64,000 nucleotides of DNA from Vibrio sp. Y2-5 (GTDB taxonomy: Bacteria; Pseudomonadota; Gammaproteobacteria; Enterobacterales; Vibrionaceae). The notes under the pieces are model-generated. The model saw only the letters and a list, made by a program, of their open reading frames with translations. It ran no database searches and had not been told where the DNA came from. How positions within the stretch are numbered: position 1 is the stretch's first letter; each line of letters starts with the position of its first letter. Both the position numbers and the translations under genes were made by a program. Shown here piece after piece: positions 26,594 to 35,779 of the stretch. The stretch covers positions 434,001 through 498,000 of the forward strand of contig NZ_JACVEG010000002.1 of NCBI RefSeq assembly GCF_014596725.1, read 5' to 3'.

Positions 26594-27499
26594 ATGCAAA
26601 AAATTATCTCAGCCTTGATTATATCCATATTGCTTTCAGCTTGTGGTGGCGAAGAATCTGACACTCCCGATACGAATATTTCCATTCCAACATCCCCTTT
26701 TGCTACGGAAGTCGTGGATAGCATGACTAAAGCGAACGAAGCTATTTTGTTAAACGCTTCTGCAGAAGCCAGTTGGTCGAAAAGCGGGCACATTACACAA
26801 GGGCTACCGAGAGGGGATGCTGCACCAGCATGGTGGGCAGATTCTGTGCTTGACGACAGAATGAAAACATCCGCCTCATGGAGTGCACTCACGGGCTGGT
26901 TTACGATATTTGAATCGAACACCAATACAGATCAACACGTGAAGATCTACTACAGCGATTTTGAAATTTGGCTGCTAAAAGGTAGTGATGTAAACCACGC
27001 TTTTTGGGAAAAATTAGCTGTAACACCAACAACTTGGGCCTCATATTACGACTCCGATATTGTCACTTGGCAGGGCAGTGCGTTACCTGATGATAGTTCT
27101 GGCTACTACGAGTTTCAGCATCCGGATATCTTGCATGGCGGAACCAGTAAAGTGGCTTTCGATGGGGATGATGTTCTTGGAGTATTTGTTCGCACACAAG
27201 CTTGGCTTGATCGTGTAGATGAGGATGCCGAGTTGCTGATGAGTATCGGTGTGGATTACTACCCTACAGTCGACAGCTCTGTATCCAAGGGGGATTTTGC
27301 AAATGCAAATTATCTTCCTGGGGCAGGCACCAGCCGATTTGTCTATCTCACTACAGAACCCAAATGGTTCACAATGGCAAATGTAGCCGACGATGCTTTG
27401 GTCAACGTCGATAAGTCCAGCCCATTTTTCATCAATGGCGGTAAGACATACTTAACCATTGAAGAATGGATGAATAACCATCCACCACTCGATCAATGA
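26594..27499 (+). CDS. Hypothetical lipoprotein
   Basis: 301 residues. The N-terminus is a lipoprotein signal (IISALIISILLSACGG) with lipobox LSAC, so it should be anchored in the envelope; residues after Cys (GGEES) do not suggest inner-membrane retention. The body is rich in Trp, Asp and Ser, as in secreted beta-rich proteins (PAWWADSVLDD, HAFWEKLAVTPTTWASYYD), but no family is recognised. It converges closely with soxR (15 bases between stops). The ribosome site is weak. Confidence 0.7.
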   Translation: MQKIISALIISILLSACGGEESDTPDTNISIPTSPFATEVVDSMTKANEAILLNASAEASWSKSGHITQGLPRGDAAPAWWADSVLDDRMKTSASWSALTGWFTIFESNTNTDQHVKIYYSDFEIWLLKGSDVNHAFWEKLAVTPTTWASYYDSDIVTWQGSALPDDSSGYYEFQHPDILHGGTSKVAFDGDDVLGVFVRTQAWLDRVDEDAELLMSIGVDYYPTVDSSVSKGDFANANYLPGAGTSRFVYLTTEPKWFTMANVADDALVNVDKSSPFFINGGKTYLTIEEWMNNHPPLDQ

Positions 27500-27514
27500 G
27501 CGGTATTAGCCCGA

Positions 27515-27970
27515 TTACTCTACATCACCAGACCACTCTTCTGGGTGGGTAAGACGAGTTTTGTCTTCAAAGGTTTCTGCGCGAATATCCTGCGGGTTGT
27601 AAATGGCACACGACTCCATTGACAAACAACCGCAGCCAATACAGCCACCAAGATCGTTTTTTAACGCCTGTAGCTGTTGAATACGGTGTTCGAGCATATC
27701 GCTCCAATTCGAAGCCATCTGCTCCCATTGTTGACGGCTAGGTGCCTGATGCTTCGGTAAATCTGCCAATGAGGCAGAGATCTCTTCTAATGTCAGACCG
27801 ACCATTTGTGCCGCTTTGATTACGGCGATTCTGCGAAGAACATTTCTATGATATCGACGTTGATTACCTTGATTTCGCCAACTGAAGATCAATCCTTTTT
27901 GTTCGTAGAAGTGCAGGGTGGAGACATTCACACCAGAGCGTTTAGCCACTTCACCCACAGTCATCTCCAT
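27515..27970 (-). CDS. soxR: Redox-sensing regulator SoxR
   Basis: 151 residues (E. coli 154). MerR-type helix-turn-helix (TVGEVAKRSGVNVSTLHFYE), a dimerising helix, then the [2Fe-2S] motif CIGCGCLSMESC, matching the SoxR spacing Cx2CxCx5C exactly. It activates targets when the cluster is oxidised by redox-cycling agents. It diverges from an MFS exporter, with a near-perfect SoxR box between them and no soxS in view. Vibrio SoxR is therefore likely to control an efflux gene directly. A TATAAT element for soxR itself can be read on the minus strand just beyond its start. Confidence 0.95.
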   Translation of the reverse strand: MEMTVGEVAKRSGVNVSTLHFYEQKGLIFSWRNQGNQRRYHRNVLRRIAVIKAAQMVGLTLEEISASLADLPKHQAPSRQQWEQMASNWSDMLEHRIQQLQALKNDLGGCIGCGCLSMESCAIYNPQDIRAETFEDKTRLTHPEEWSGDVE

Positions 27971-28027
27971 ATCTAACTCTCCATTTTTTCTTGCTATTTA
28001 TCTAAATTATAGGCAAATAACGCTTTA

Positions 28028-28045
28028 CCTAAAGTTAACTTGAGG
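28028..28045. promoter_or_regulatory. SoxR box
   Basis: CCTAAAGTTAACTTGAGG differs from the E. coli soxS operator CCTCAAGTTAACTTGAGG at one base and is preceded, as there, by CGCTTTA. It lies 41 bases upstream of the MFS gene and 58 bases from the soxR start, so it can serve both. Confidence 0.9.
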
Positions 28046-28086
28046 TATTAACCTGACTGCAAATTAATAGCAGATGGAATAGAAAT

Positions 28087-29289
28087 ATGGAAGCAACAGA
28101 AAAAACACGCGCAAGTGCTTATCTAACAGGGCGCTTCTTTGATGGTATATCGTCAGGACTGTTTATGATGGCGTTACCTTGGGTGATGCTCTCGGAACCC
28201 AATATGGGTGCGTTTGTCGCTATGGTTGCTTTGGTGTGTACTGCAATTTCTTTTTTCCTAACCCCGTTTTTTTCCACCTTGATTGACCGAAATTCAAGAA
28301 AGCAATTGCTGGTATTGGTACAGCTTCTGCAAGCGAGTACCGCTGCTTTTGTCACGCTGGCATACAGTTTCGGATTTGAATCTCATTGGTTGCTTGCAGT
28401 GGCACAACTTGTATTTTGGACTTCGAGTAATTTGGCGTGGACAACCAACAATGCGTTCACTCAGGAGAACTTTCATCAACATGAATATGCGGCTATCTCC
28501 GGCAAACAAGAAGTGATCATGCAGGTAACGACACTCGGTTCTGGTGCGTTGGGAGTTATGTTGCTCGAAATGTGGGGAATGTTGGAATTTTCTGCATTCG
28601 CGGCAATAGCCTCTGCAATTGCGAGTGTTAGCTACATATTGACGCCTTATCGCCAACAAATACGCGCTAGCCAAACCATCTCTTTTGTCGAACAAATGAA
28701 AGAGAGTAGGGATATCTTTACCTCAAAACCTCATTTTTACGCATTTTTAATGCTCTCAGCATTGAGTTACCCGATTCTCACCTTTCTGACCAAATTGGTA
28801 CCGATATGGTTTGCTGAAACGGGTATCTCTGGCGACTGGTTTGCTGGCTATAACATCGCGTTTGGTATGGGATCACTAGTCACAGGCTTACTGGTCGGAA
28901 GATTTTTGGGGCTAGGTTCTCATCAGGGAATTATGGTTGGTGCAATGGGGTTGGCTACGATTATGCTTTTTGGTATGAGCTTATCACCAACCCCAATGAT
29001 GTTGCTGATATTCACTTTTTTCTTTGGCACTTTTAACGCATTAAATCGAATCGCTCGGACAAACTGGATGCACCACAGTATCAGTATTCACCAACGCGGC
29101 CGAGCGGATGGTGGCTTACAAATGTTTGCCACGTTGGCACAAAGCATCAGCTATGTTGCCATCGCGTTTTTGAGTCATTTTGGTATTACTCAGTCAGGTT
29201 TCTTTCTTGCTTCAATGGTTATGGCGATAGCTGTGTTGTTAATGTTACGCCTGAGCAAAGCTTTGGAACTTAAAGTGAGTACGGTTTAA
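28087..29289 (+). CDS. MFS transporter, SoxR-controlled
   Basis: 400 residues with 12 predicted membrane segments and the MFS loop motif region FSTLIDRNSRKQLLVL between segments 2 and 3. It is probably a proton-driven drug or metabolite exporter in the inner membrane. It diverges from soxR with the SoxR box in the promoter, so induction by redox-active compounds such as phenazines or viologens is expected. It converges with a TetR-family gene. The substrate is not known. Confidence 0.88.
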   Translation: MEATEKTRASAYLTGRFFDGISSGLFMMALPWVMLSEPNMGAFVAMVALVCTAISFFLTPFFSTLIDRNSRKQLLVLVQLLQASTAAFVTLAYSFGFESHWLLAVAQLVFWTSSNLAWTTNNAFTQENFHQHEYAAISGKQEVIMQVTTLGSGALGVMLLEMWGMLEFSAFAAIASAIASVSYILTPYRQQIRASQTISFVEQMKESRDIFTSKPHFYAFLMLSALSYPILTFLTKLVPIWFAETGISGDWFAGYNIAFGMGSLVTGLLVGRFLGLGSHQGIMVGAMGLATIMLFGMSLSPTPMMLLIFTFFFGTFNALNRIARTNWMHHSISIHQRGRADGGLQMFATLAQSISYVAIAFLSHFGITQSGFFLASMVMAIAVLLMLRLSKALELKVSTV

Positions 29290-29363
29290 TTTTGCGTTGG
29301 CTTTACTTCCCGGCTTAACATTAATGATGCTATGAACAACACCATACTACTCATTCCATTATT

Positions 29364-29990
29364 TTATGGGGCGAGTAGTTTTAAGGTTATATCAAAAAAT
29401 GCTTTGGTCTGTTGGGGATCATAACGTTGCGGTTCTATCGGCGATACGATCATCCATCCATCGACGAGGGCACTCAACTGATCTGCGAGAAATGCAGCAT
29501 CAATATCGGTTCTAATTTCGCCACGCGCTTGTCCTTGCTCTAAAGTCGCGGTTAATGAACTTCTCATTTTGACATACCACTTTTGCAGGTGCTGGGCGTA
29601 ATTAGGATCTTGTCTTGCATAAACGAACAACTCAGCGACGATTGGAGCGACCTCTGAACTTTCACTGAGAGACCAGTTAAGCCAGTTATCTAATACAATT
29701 TTCACATCCCCATTTTCTCCTGCCAAAATGAGTTCAAATTGACCAAATAAATAATCAGTAGCAGCAATCAGCATCGCTTCTTTATTTTCAAAGTAGTAGG
29801 TCACAGCGCCAGTTGTACAACCTACTTTGGCGGCTACTTTGCGAAAAGAGATACCTTGGCATCCTTTCTCAGACAGCAACTCAATCACTGCATTAACAAG
29901 TTCATTTCGCTTTGAATCATGGTCACCAACAGGGCGGCCTCTTTTTTGTTTTGCAATGGCATTGTTGGGTTCTTGATCACTTTTGCTCAT
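29364..29990 (-). CDS. TetR-family repressor
   Basis: 208 residues. Residues about 25-75 are the TetR helix-turn-helix (GISFRKVAAKVGCTTGAVTYYFENK), the rest a helical ligand-binding domain (EVAPIVAELFVYARQDPNYAQHL). The N-terminus carries a basic KQKRGRPVGDHDSK arm. It diverges from the RND efflux pair and probably represses it. Two copies of TAACAGGTGTTGT in the 384-base divergent region are candidate operators. The inducer is unknown. Confidence 0.88.
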   Translation of the reverse strand: MSKSDQEPNNAIAKQKRGRPVGDHDSKRNELVNAVIELLSEKGCQGISFRKVAAKVGCTTGAVTYYFENKEAMLIAATDYLFGQFELILAGENGDVKIVLDNWLNWSLSESSEVAPIVAELFVYARQDPNYAQHLQKWYVKMRSSLTATLEQGQARGEIRTDIDAAFLADQLSALVDGWMIVSPIEPQRYDPQQTKAFFDITLKLLAP

Positions 29991-30053
29991 CTAAAGGTGT
30001 CCACTCGTTGCTTAGGTTTTGCCACACAGGCTAGTTTGGAATTTTCATTAAAG

Positions 30054-30066
30054 TAACAGGTGTTGT
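30054..30066. repeat. 13-base repeat, copy 1 (possible TetR operator)
   Basis: TAACAGGTGTTGT, 64 bases upstream of the tetR start. With the following bases it forms TAACA-N5-TGTTA, a dyad fitting a repressor site. Confidence 0.45.
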
Positions 30067-30255
30067 TAAAAAAGGGTAGTCATGTGTTGATCTGTTCCGA
30101 TGATCGATGCTGAGCTAAGTCACTACTGGATAATTTAATTCTTCAGTTTAGTTGTGGGCGTTCATTAACTTAATGATTTTAAATTGATATTTTTGTTGTT
30201 TGTCATTTCTGCTTCTTATTCATTTTCATGATTCATATTTCATTAATAATTAATA

Positions 30256-30268
30256 TAACAGGTGTTGT
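30256..30268. repeat. 13-base repeat, copy 2 (possible TetR operator)
   Basis: TAACAGGTGTTGT, 107 bases upstream of the RND adaptor gene. Here the dyad reads TAACA-N7-TGTTA. Confidence 0.45.
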
Positions 30269-30374
30269 GTTAATTAATGATCTTGTAATAGAATCCCCTT
30301 AATCAAGGCGAAGTACACAATTTAGACAGCAGCATGTATTCGCCAGTAACCGTCCGTTTATTGTGGAGGAATAC

Positions 30375-31460
30375 ATGAATGACTTATGCCAACGTTTAAG
30401 GTGGACCGTGCTTGTATTGAGTACTGCGTTCATTATGGCGGGATGCGATCAGCAACAACCACACGAGAGCGAACAGGTTTCTAGACCTGTTAAGCTTTAT
30501 ACGTTAGGTGGTGATGCGCCTCAGATTTTATATAAATATCCAGGCAGTGTTACTGCAGTAAACAAATCGACTCTGGCTTTTGAGGTGCCCGGTAAAGTCA
30601 CTGATATAAAAGTGAAGGAAGGTGATCTCGTTGTTGCCGGGCAAGTATTAGCCCAACTTGATCCCAGAGATTATCAGGCTCAGTTTGAAAGCGCCAAGAT
30701 TGAAAAAGATGCCAGTCACAAGGATTATGAGCGATATAAAAAAGCCCTAGAATCCAATGCTGTAACCCCTCAGGCATTCGATCAGGCAAAGCGCAATATG
30801 GAAGTAGCACAAGCTGCATTCAAACAAGCAAAAAAAGCACTGGAAGATACGTCGTTACAAGCGCCTTTTTCTGGTCGAATTGCACGTAAAGACATTGAGA
30901 AGTTTGACACTGTCTACGCAAAACAACCGGTTATTCAACTGCATAGTGACTCTGCTTTGGAGATGGTTGTCGATGTACCAGAGGTTGATTGGGTACAAGG
31001 AGGAAGAGTCGCTTCAGCCAAAGACATTAATCTCTCAGAACAGCTGTTTGTTACCGTAAGTGCCTTACCGAATGAACGTTTCCCAGGTGTCATTAGTGAG
31101 TTCTCTAGCGTCGCTGATCCCATCACTCGTACTTACAAAGTCACCGTTGAGTTTAATGTGCCACAGAATATTTCATTGGGTTCGGGTATGAGTGGTCATG
31201 TCTTGTATCAACCCAAATCAACGGAGAACGCCAACATATATGTTCCGATAGAGGCGATTGTTGGTAACTCAGACAATAAAGCTTTCGTATGGTTATACGA
31301 TGCTGATAAGGGTGTTGTTACAAAGCAAACAATAGAATTGGGCAACATTACAGCGAAGAAAGTCTTGGTGAAATCTGGGTTAAAGAAAGGGGACCGTATA
31401 GCGGTATCAGGTGTTCACAGTTTATTCGATGGCTATTCCGTGTATCCGCTGGAGGATTGA
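30375..31460 (+). CDS. RND efflux periplasmic adaptor (lipoprotein)
   Basis: 361 residues. Lipoprotein signal with IMAGC box near residue 24, then the first lipoyl half (VPGKVTDIKVKEGDLVVAG), a helical hairpin (about 95-150), the second lipoyl half (TSLQAPFSGRIARKDIE), a beta-barrel and a membrane-proximal domain (KKVLVKSGLKKGDRIAVSG). It would bridge the RND permease that follows to an outer-membrane channel; no TolC-like gene is adjacent. Start at ATG 30375 with GGAGGA; the gap to the permease start is four bases. Confidence 0.92.
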   Translation: MNDLCQRLRWTVLVLSTAFIMAGCDQQQPHESEQVSRPVKLYTLGGDAPQILYKYPGSVTAVNKSTLAFEVPGKVTDIKVKEGDLVVAGQVLAQLDPRDYQAQFESAKIEKDASHKDYERYKKALESNAVTPQAFDQAKRNMEVAQAAFKQAKKALEDTSLQAPFSGRIARKDIEKFDTVYAKQPVIQLHSDSALEMVVDVPEVDWVQGGRVASAKDINLSEQLFVTVSALPNERFPGVISEFSSVADPITRTYKVTVEFNVPQNISLGSGMSGHVLYQPKSTENANIYVPIEAIVGNSDNKAFVWLYDADKGVVTKQTIELGNITAKKVLVKSGLKKGDRIAVSGVHSLFDGYSVYPLED

Positions 31461-31464
31461 ATCG

Positions 31465-34400
31465 ATGAATATAGCGTCTATCGCAATTGAGAAGCGAGTT
31501 GTTACACTGGTCTTGACCGTCGTTATGTTGGTTACTGGTCTTATGGTTTTCAGAGATATGAGCCGACTAGAAGATCCAGAGTTCACGATAAAAGAAGCGC
31601 TGATTGTTACGCCGTACAAAGGGGCGACTGCTCTAGAAGTGGAGCAGGAAGTCACTGAATTACTAGAGAAATCCGTTCAGCAATTAGGGGAACTCGATAA
31701 AGTCACTTCTAAGTCTGAGCCCGGACTTTCTACGATCACGGTTTCAATCAAAGACAAATATAACAAGGAAACCCTACCTCAGGTTTGGAACAAACTTAGG
31801 CAAAAAGTGGGTGATGTTCAGCAATATCTTCCGCCCGGATCTGGGCCTTCTCTGGTTATTGATGATTTCGGTGATGTTTACAGTATCTTCATGGTTATTA
31901 CGAGTGACGGATACAGTTACGGTGAATTGAAAAAATATGTCGATGATCTGCAACAGCAGCTTCTTCTCGTTGACGGTGTTGGCAAGATAAACACTTATGG
32001 CGAGCGTACGGAAGCGATTTTCGTTGAGTTTAATCGAGACAGATTAGCGCAGTTAGGCATCTCTTCGAATGTAATTGCACAGCAATTGAGTAGTAAAGGT
32101 GTTGTTGTAGACGCTGGTAATGCCAAGATTGGTTCTTCCTACGTTGCTATTTCGCCGACGGGAGGTTTGGAATCCGTTGCAGGTTTCGAATCGATGTTGA
32201 TTACAGACGGTTCAAGCAAACAGTTCTACCTTCGTGATATTGCCAAAATAAAGCGAGGTTATGTTGACCCACCGTCGGCACTTATTCAGTTTGATGGAAA
32301 GTTAGGTATCGGTATAGGGATCTCAACCGTAACGGGCGGTAATGTCGTCGATATGGGTGAAGCTGTCCTGAGCAAATTGACTGAGCTAGAAGGTCAGCGA
32401 CCTGCGGGAATTGAGTTTGGCTTCGTTTCTTTGCAGTCAGAAGCGGTAACAGAAGCCATTTCTGGTTTTATCGCGAGTTTAGTGGAAGCGGTAGCCATCG
32501 TAATCGCGGTATTGCTGATTTTTATGGGATTGCGTAGTGGCTTATTAATTGGCTTTATCCTCGTCCTTACTATTGCTGGTTCATTCCTATTTCTAGACCC
32601 TATGGGGGTGGCGTTAGAGCGGATTTCTCTCGGTGCTCTCATCATTGCTCTGGGTATGCTGGTTGATAATGCGATTGTGATCGTTGATGGCATTTTGATA
32701 CGTATGCAGAAGGGGGAAAGCGCACGCAGCGCCGCCCCTATCGTCGTTAGTCAGTCGGCTTGGCCGTTATTGGCAGCGACATTAATTGCAATTTTGGCGT
32801 TTGCGGCAATTGGCACATCAAACGATGCCACGGGAGAGTACTGCCGTTCATTGTTTCAGGTAGTGATGGTGTCCTTGTTGCTAAGTTGGGTTACCGCAGT
32901 GACGGTGACGCCATTGCTGTGCGTTCTTTTTTTAAAACCGCCTAAGCAAGCCTCGGAATTAAACGATCCTTACGCTGGAAGATTCTATTCCAAATACAAA
33001 CGACTGTTGAAACACTGTATTCGTCATCGATATTTAAGTTCCGCATCCGTTTTGGCGATATTTGCGGTTTCTCTCTGGGGCTTCTCATTCGTTAGCCAGA
33101 ACTTTTTCCCTGATTCAACACGGGCGCAGTTCATGGTTGATATGTGGTTGCCGCAAGGCACGCACATTGACGAAACCAAGCAAAATGCGGGTTCAATTGA
33201 GCAGTATTTACGAGAGCAATCTCATGTCACTCATGTAACCACTATGACTGGGGAAGGCGCATTAAGGTTTTTGTTAACTTATGAACCTCAACAGCCTAAT
33301 ACGAGTTATGCTCAGTTTTTAGTCGACGTTGATGACTACAGAGCGATCAAAGAACTGATTCCAAAAGTTGAACAACAGCTAGCCGAGAAATATCCCAATG
33401 CTTTGATATACGCCTCTCCGTTTGCACTTGGTACCGCAGCTTTGGGCAAAATTCAGGCGAGAGTTAGTGGGCCTGATCCGGAGCAGTTAAGAACCATTGC
33501 TGACCAAATAACGGAGATATTTTCATCTGCACCTAATGCAAAAGCTATCCGCACGGACTGGCGACAGAAGATCAAAGTGGTCAAAGCGGTGTTACTGGAA
33601 GAGCAGGCGAATCTGAATGGTATATCTCGATCAATGGTGGCTGAAGCAATTAAAGAGTCATTCGAGGGAGTAACGACAGGCGTATTCAGAGAGAATGATC
33701 TGCTATTGCCCATTATTGTTCGGGCAGACGATAGTGTTAGATACGATATTGGTAGCTTGGGAAATATTCAGATCTGGAGCCCTTTCGCTCAGCGAATGAT
33801 CCCTTTAAGGCAAGTGGTACAGTCATTTGAATTGGTTTTCGAAGATGGCTTAATCCTTCGTCGCAACAGAGAAAGAACCATAACAGTGTTTGCTGATCCC
33901 GTCGATGGAAATGCCAGTCAACTCTTTGCTCAATTACGCCCTCAAGTGGAGTCTATCTCGCTTCCCAAAGGCTATAAATTGGAATGGGGCGGTGAGTATG
34001 AAGAGCAAAATAAAGCGGAAGCTGGGATAGAAACAAGCATACCTTTGTTCATTCTGGCAATGATATTGCTGACTATTACTATGTTTAACTCGTTGCGACA
34101 AACGGTAGTGATATGGTTATGCGTGCCCCTTGCTTTAATCGGTGTGACCGTTGGTTTATTGGCAACGGATCAGCCATTCGGCTTTATGGCGTTATTAGGT
34201 TTTTTAAGCCTAATAGGGATGCTGATAAAGAATGCCATTGTTTTAGTAGAAGAGATCAACATAGAAACAAGATCTGGGAAAGTCCTGATGGAAGCGATTG
34301 TTGATTCCTGTGTGAGCCGTTTGCGTCCTGTCGCAATGGCTGCGCTCACCACTGCTTTGGGGATGACCCCTCTTATTTTCGATGCATTTTTTGTATCCAT

Positions 34401-34503
34401 GGCAATCACTATCATTGGTGGGTTGGTCTTCGCTACCGTACTCACTATGGTTGTATTACCTATATTTTATGCCCTAGTTTTTAGAGCAGAAGATGGGCTC
34501 TAG
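31465..34503 (+). CDS. RND efflux permease
   Basis: 1012 residues, typical HAE1-type size, with 12 membrane segments and two large periplasmic loops. The proton-relay region of segment 4 reads GMLVDNAIVIVDGI: the first Asp is present, but the second of the usual Asp-Asp pair is Asn, a variant seen in a branch of RND permeases. The Lys of segment 10 is present in GMLIKNAIVLVEEIN. It should export drugs or other amphiphiles with its adaptor partner; the substrate is unknown. ATG 31465 follows GGAGG. A terminator lies downstream. Confidence 0.93.
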   Translation: MNIASIAIEKRVVTLVLTVVMLVTGLMVFRDMSRLEDPEFTIKEALIVTPYKGATALEVEQEVTELLEKSVQQLGELDKVTSKSEPGLSTITVSIKDKYNKETLPQVWNKLRQKVGDVQQYLPPGSGPSLVIDDFGDVYSIFMVITSDGYSYGELKKYVDDLQQQLLLVDGVGKINTYGERTEAIFVEFNRDRLAQLGISSNVIAQQLSSKGVVVDAGNAKIGSSYVAISPTGGLESVAGFESMLITDGSSKQFYLRDIAKIKRGYVDPPSALIQFDGKLGIGIGISTVTGGNVVDMGEAVLSKLTELEGQRPAGIEFGFVSLQSEAVTEAISGFIASLVEAVAIVIAVLLIFMGLRSGLLIGFILVLTIAGSFLFLDPMGVALERISLGALIIALGMLVDNAIVIVDGILIRMQKGESARSAAPIVVSQSAWPLLAATLIAILAFAAIGTSNDATGEYCRSLFQVVMVSLLLSWVTAVTVTPLLCVLFLKPPKQASELNDPYAGRFYSKYKRLLKHCIRHRYLSSASVLAIFAVSLWGFSFVSQNFFPDSTRAQFMVDMWLPQGTHIDETKQNAGSIEQYLREQSHVTHVTTMTGEGALRFLLTYEPQQPNTSYAQFLVDVDDYRAIKELIPKVEQQLAEKYPNALIYASPFALGTAALGKIQARVSGPDPEQLRTIADQITEIFSSAPNAKAIRTDWRQKIKVVKAVLLEEQANLNGISRSMVAEAIKESFEGVTTGVFRENDLLLPIIVRADDSVRYDIGSLGNIQIWSPFAQRMIPLRQVVQSFELVFEDGLILRRNRERTITVFADPVDGNASQLFAQLRPQVESISLPKGYKLEWGGEYEEQNKAEAGIETSIPLFILAMILLTITMFNSLRQTVVIWLCVPLALIGVTVGLLATDQPFGFMALLGFLSLIGMLIKNAIVLVEEINIETRSGKVLMEAIVDSCVSRLRPVAMAALTTALGMTPLIFDAFFVSMAITIIGGLVFATVLTMVVLPIFYALVFRAEDGL

Positions 34504-34568
34504 GTTGGTTAAAATACAGCTGGCCGCGCTACTTTGATATAGCGAACACCGTTTAAAGATGAAAAAGT

Positions 34569-34606
34569 AAAAAAGCCACAAATTCCTGAGCGTTTGTGGC
34601 TTTTTG
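34569..34606 (+). terminator. Terminator of the RND operon
   Basis: AAAAGCCACAAA / TTTGTGGCTTTT stem followed by T residues, 65 bases after the stop. The remaining bases up to 34809 show no further structure. Confidence 0.85.
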
Positions 34607-34809
34607 TTGGGAGTAATAATGTTGATGGTTAAGTCACCTTTCTCGTTTGATGCTTAAAATGGCGCGATTGCCTTGTCGATAGGCATCAATTTTGAGAGAT
34701 AAAGAGCTAAAACGGGTAAATCCTTTTATTGTGTTATGAGCATGGGCTTTTTACTCTAGAACCCTGCCTATACTTAAAGCCTGCTGCGTATAATCTGAGG
34801 ATTTTTAGT

Positions 34810-35154
34810 ATGAGCTTACAACTCGCTTTCTTACTTACCTTCATCGCTGGAGGGGTATCCGTATGGTTGTTGATGAGAGTGTCCAAACAGTCTGAACGTG
34901 AAAGAGTGGCGGTTATCAATAACAAGATTCGTTCGGTTGGTGGAAGCGTTGTTAGTATTGATCTGATAAAACGCTCACGTTGTCCTTTTAGTTCTGAATA
35001 TCAAGACCCCGATCTGGTTTATAAATTCTATAAGGTTACCTATGATATCGAGTTGGAAATAAAAGAGTGCTGGGCCGTTTTAGCAATGAAACAACGCAGC
35101 TATGGCCCCGGAAGCGCTATTGATTCGAACTGGATATGGCGAGATCTAGACTAA
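34810..35154 (+). CDS. Hypothetical protein with N-terminal membrane anchor
   Basis: 114 residues. One membrane helix at the start (LAFLLTFIAGGVSVWLLM), then a soluble part with a probable mixed fold (INNKIRSVGGSVVSIDLIK, YKVTYDIELEIKECWAVLAM). No family recognised. ATG 34810 is preceded by GAGGATTTTTAGT; the longer frame from 34729 lacks a site. It sits 27 bases ahead of a P-loop kinase-like gene and may be cotranscribed with it. Confidence 0.55.
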   Translation: MSLQLAFLLTFIAGGVSVWLLMRVSKQSERERVAVINNKIRSVGGSVVSIDLIKRSRCPFSSEYQDPDLVYKFYKVTYDIELEIKECWAVLAMKQRSYGPGSAIDSNWIWRDLD

Positions 35155-35181
35155 CTTGCCGTACTTAAAGAAAGAGGAAAT

Positions 35182-35673
35182 ATGAGCAAAATCTATTTTG
35201 TATGTGGCTTCATTGGGTCTGGCAAGACCACTTATTCCAAAGAGCTTGCAGAAGCTCATGGTGCATTTCGCTTCTCAGTTGATGAATGGATGATTCCTCT
35301 TTACGGCGAGCATATGGAACGTGAAGTCTTTGACCATCGCTTAGCCACTCTCGAAGAATTATTTAAAAGCTCCGCTATGCAGCTTTTTTCGCTTGGTGTG
35401 CCCGTGATTTTCGATTTCGGTTTTTGGCGTAAAACTGATCGCAGTACTTTTATGGAGTGGGCATCGAGCATAGGTGTGGAGAGTGAAATGCACTATTTGG
35501 ATGTTCCCTTTGAGGTTTGTAAACAAAGGGCAACCGCTCGCAACTCGAAGTTGGAAGGTAAGTCTTACGAAATGACGCCGGAGATGTTGGATTTATTCTG
35601 GTCTTGGTTTGAAACTCCTACAGCGGATGAAGATGTTGTTTGGGTTCATCGAGAGATAACTCCAACGGTATGA
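35182..35673 (+). CDS. P-loop ATPase / kinase-like protein (AAA_33)
   Basis: 163 residues. The Walker A loop is at the very start (YFVCGFIGSGKTTYSKELA), followed by FSVDEWMIPLY, a strand VPVIFDFGFWRKTDR in the Walker B position, and a lid region with VCKQRATARNSK. This is the zeta-toxin/chloramphenicol-phosphotransferase-like nucleoside kinase fold. Substrate unknown. A homologue with the same layout lies at 46789. There is no antitoxin-like partner nearby, so a toxin role is not supported. Confidence 0.75.
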   Translation: MSKIYFVCGFIGSGKTTYSKELAEAHGAFRFSVDEWMIPLYGEHMEREVFDHRLATLEELFKSSAMQLFSLGVPVIFDFGFWRKTDRSTFMEWASSIGVESEMHYLDVPFEVCKQRATARNSKLEGKSYEMTPEMLDLFWSWFETPTADEDVVWVHREITPTV

Positions 35674-35715
35674 CGGACAAGGTAGATGAATTTTTCAGTC
35701 ACCCTATGGCTATGA

Positions 35716-35752
35716 ATGACTTTTCTCCGCGCTGATCAAGGAGAAAAGTCAT
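35716..35752. terminator. 13-bp hairpin between convergent genes
   Basis: ATGACTTTTCTCC and GGAGAAAAGTCAT pair perfectly around an 11-base loop. It lies between the kinase-like gene and hcr. There is no U-tract, so termination is uncertain. Confidence 0.5.
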
Positions 35753-35779
35753 ATGGAAGGTTAGGGCTCTGGGTGAAAA

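Larger units (their letters stand above)
29991..30374. other. Divergent promoter region, tetR / RND efflux operon
   Basis: A 384-base AT-rich region without a gene. It holds two exact copies of a 13-base sequence (30054 and 30256), each placed near one of the two divergent genes. The stretch 30220-30300 is very AT-rich and probably contains the RND promoter. No other structure seen. Confidence 0.5.

Noticed and set aside
35182-35673. Zeta-type toxin of a toxin-antitoxin pair
   Set aside because: The P-loop fold is related, but no small antitoxin gene adjoins it and the preceding gene encodes a membrane-anchored protein.
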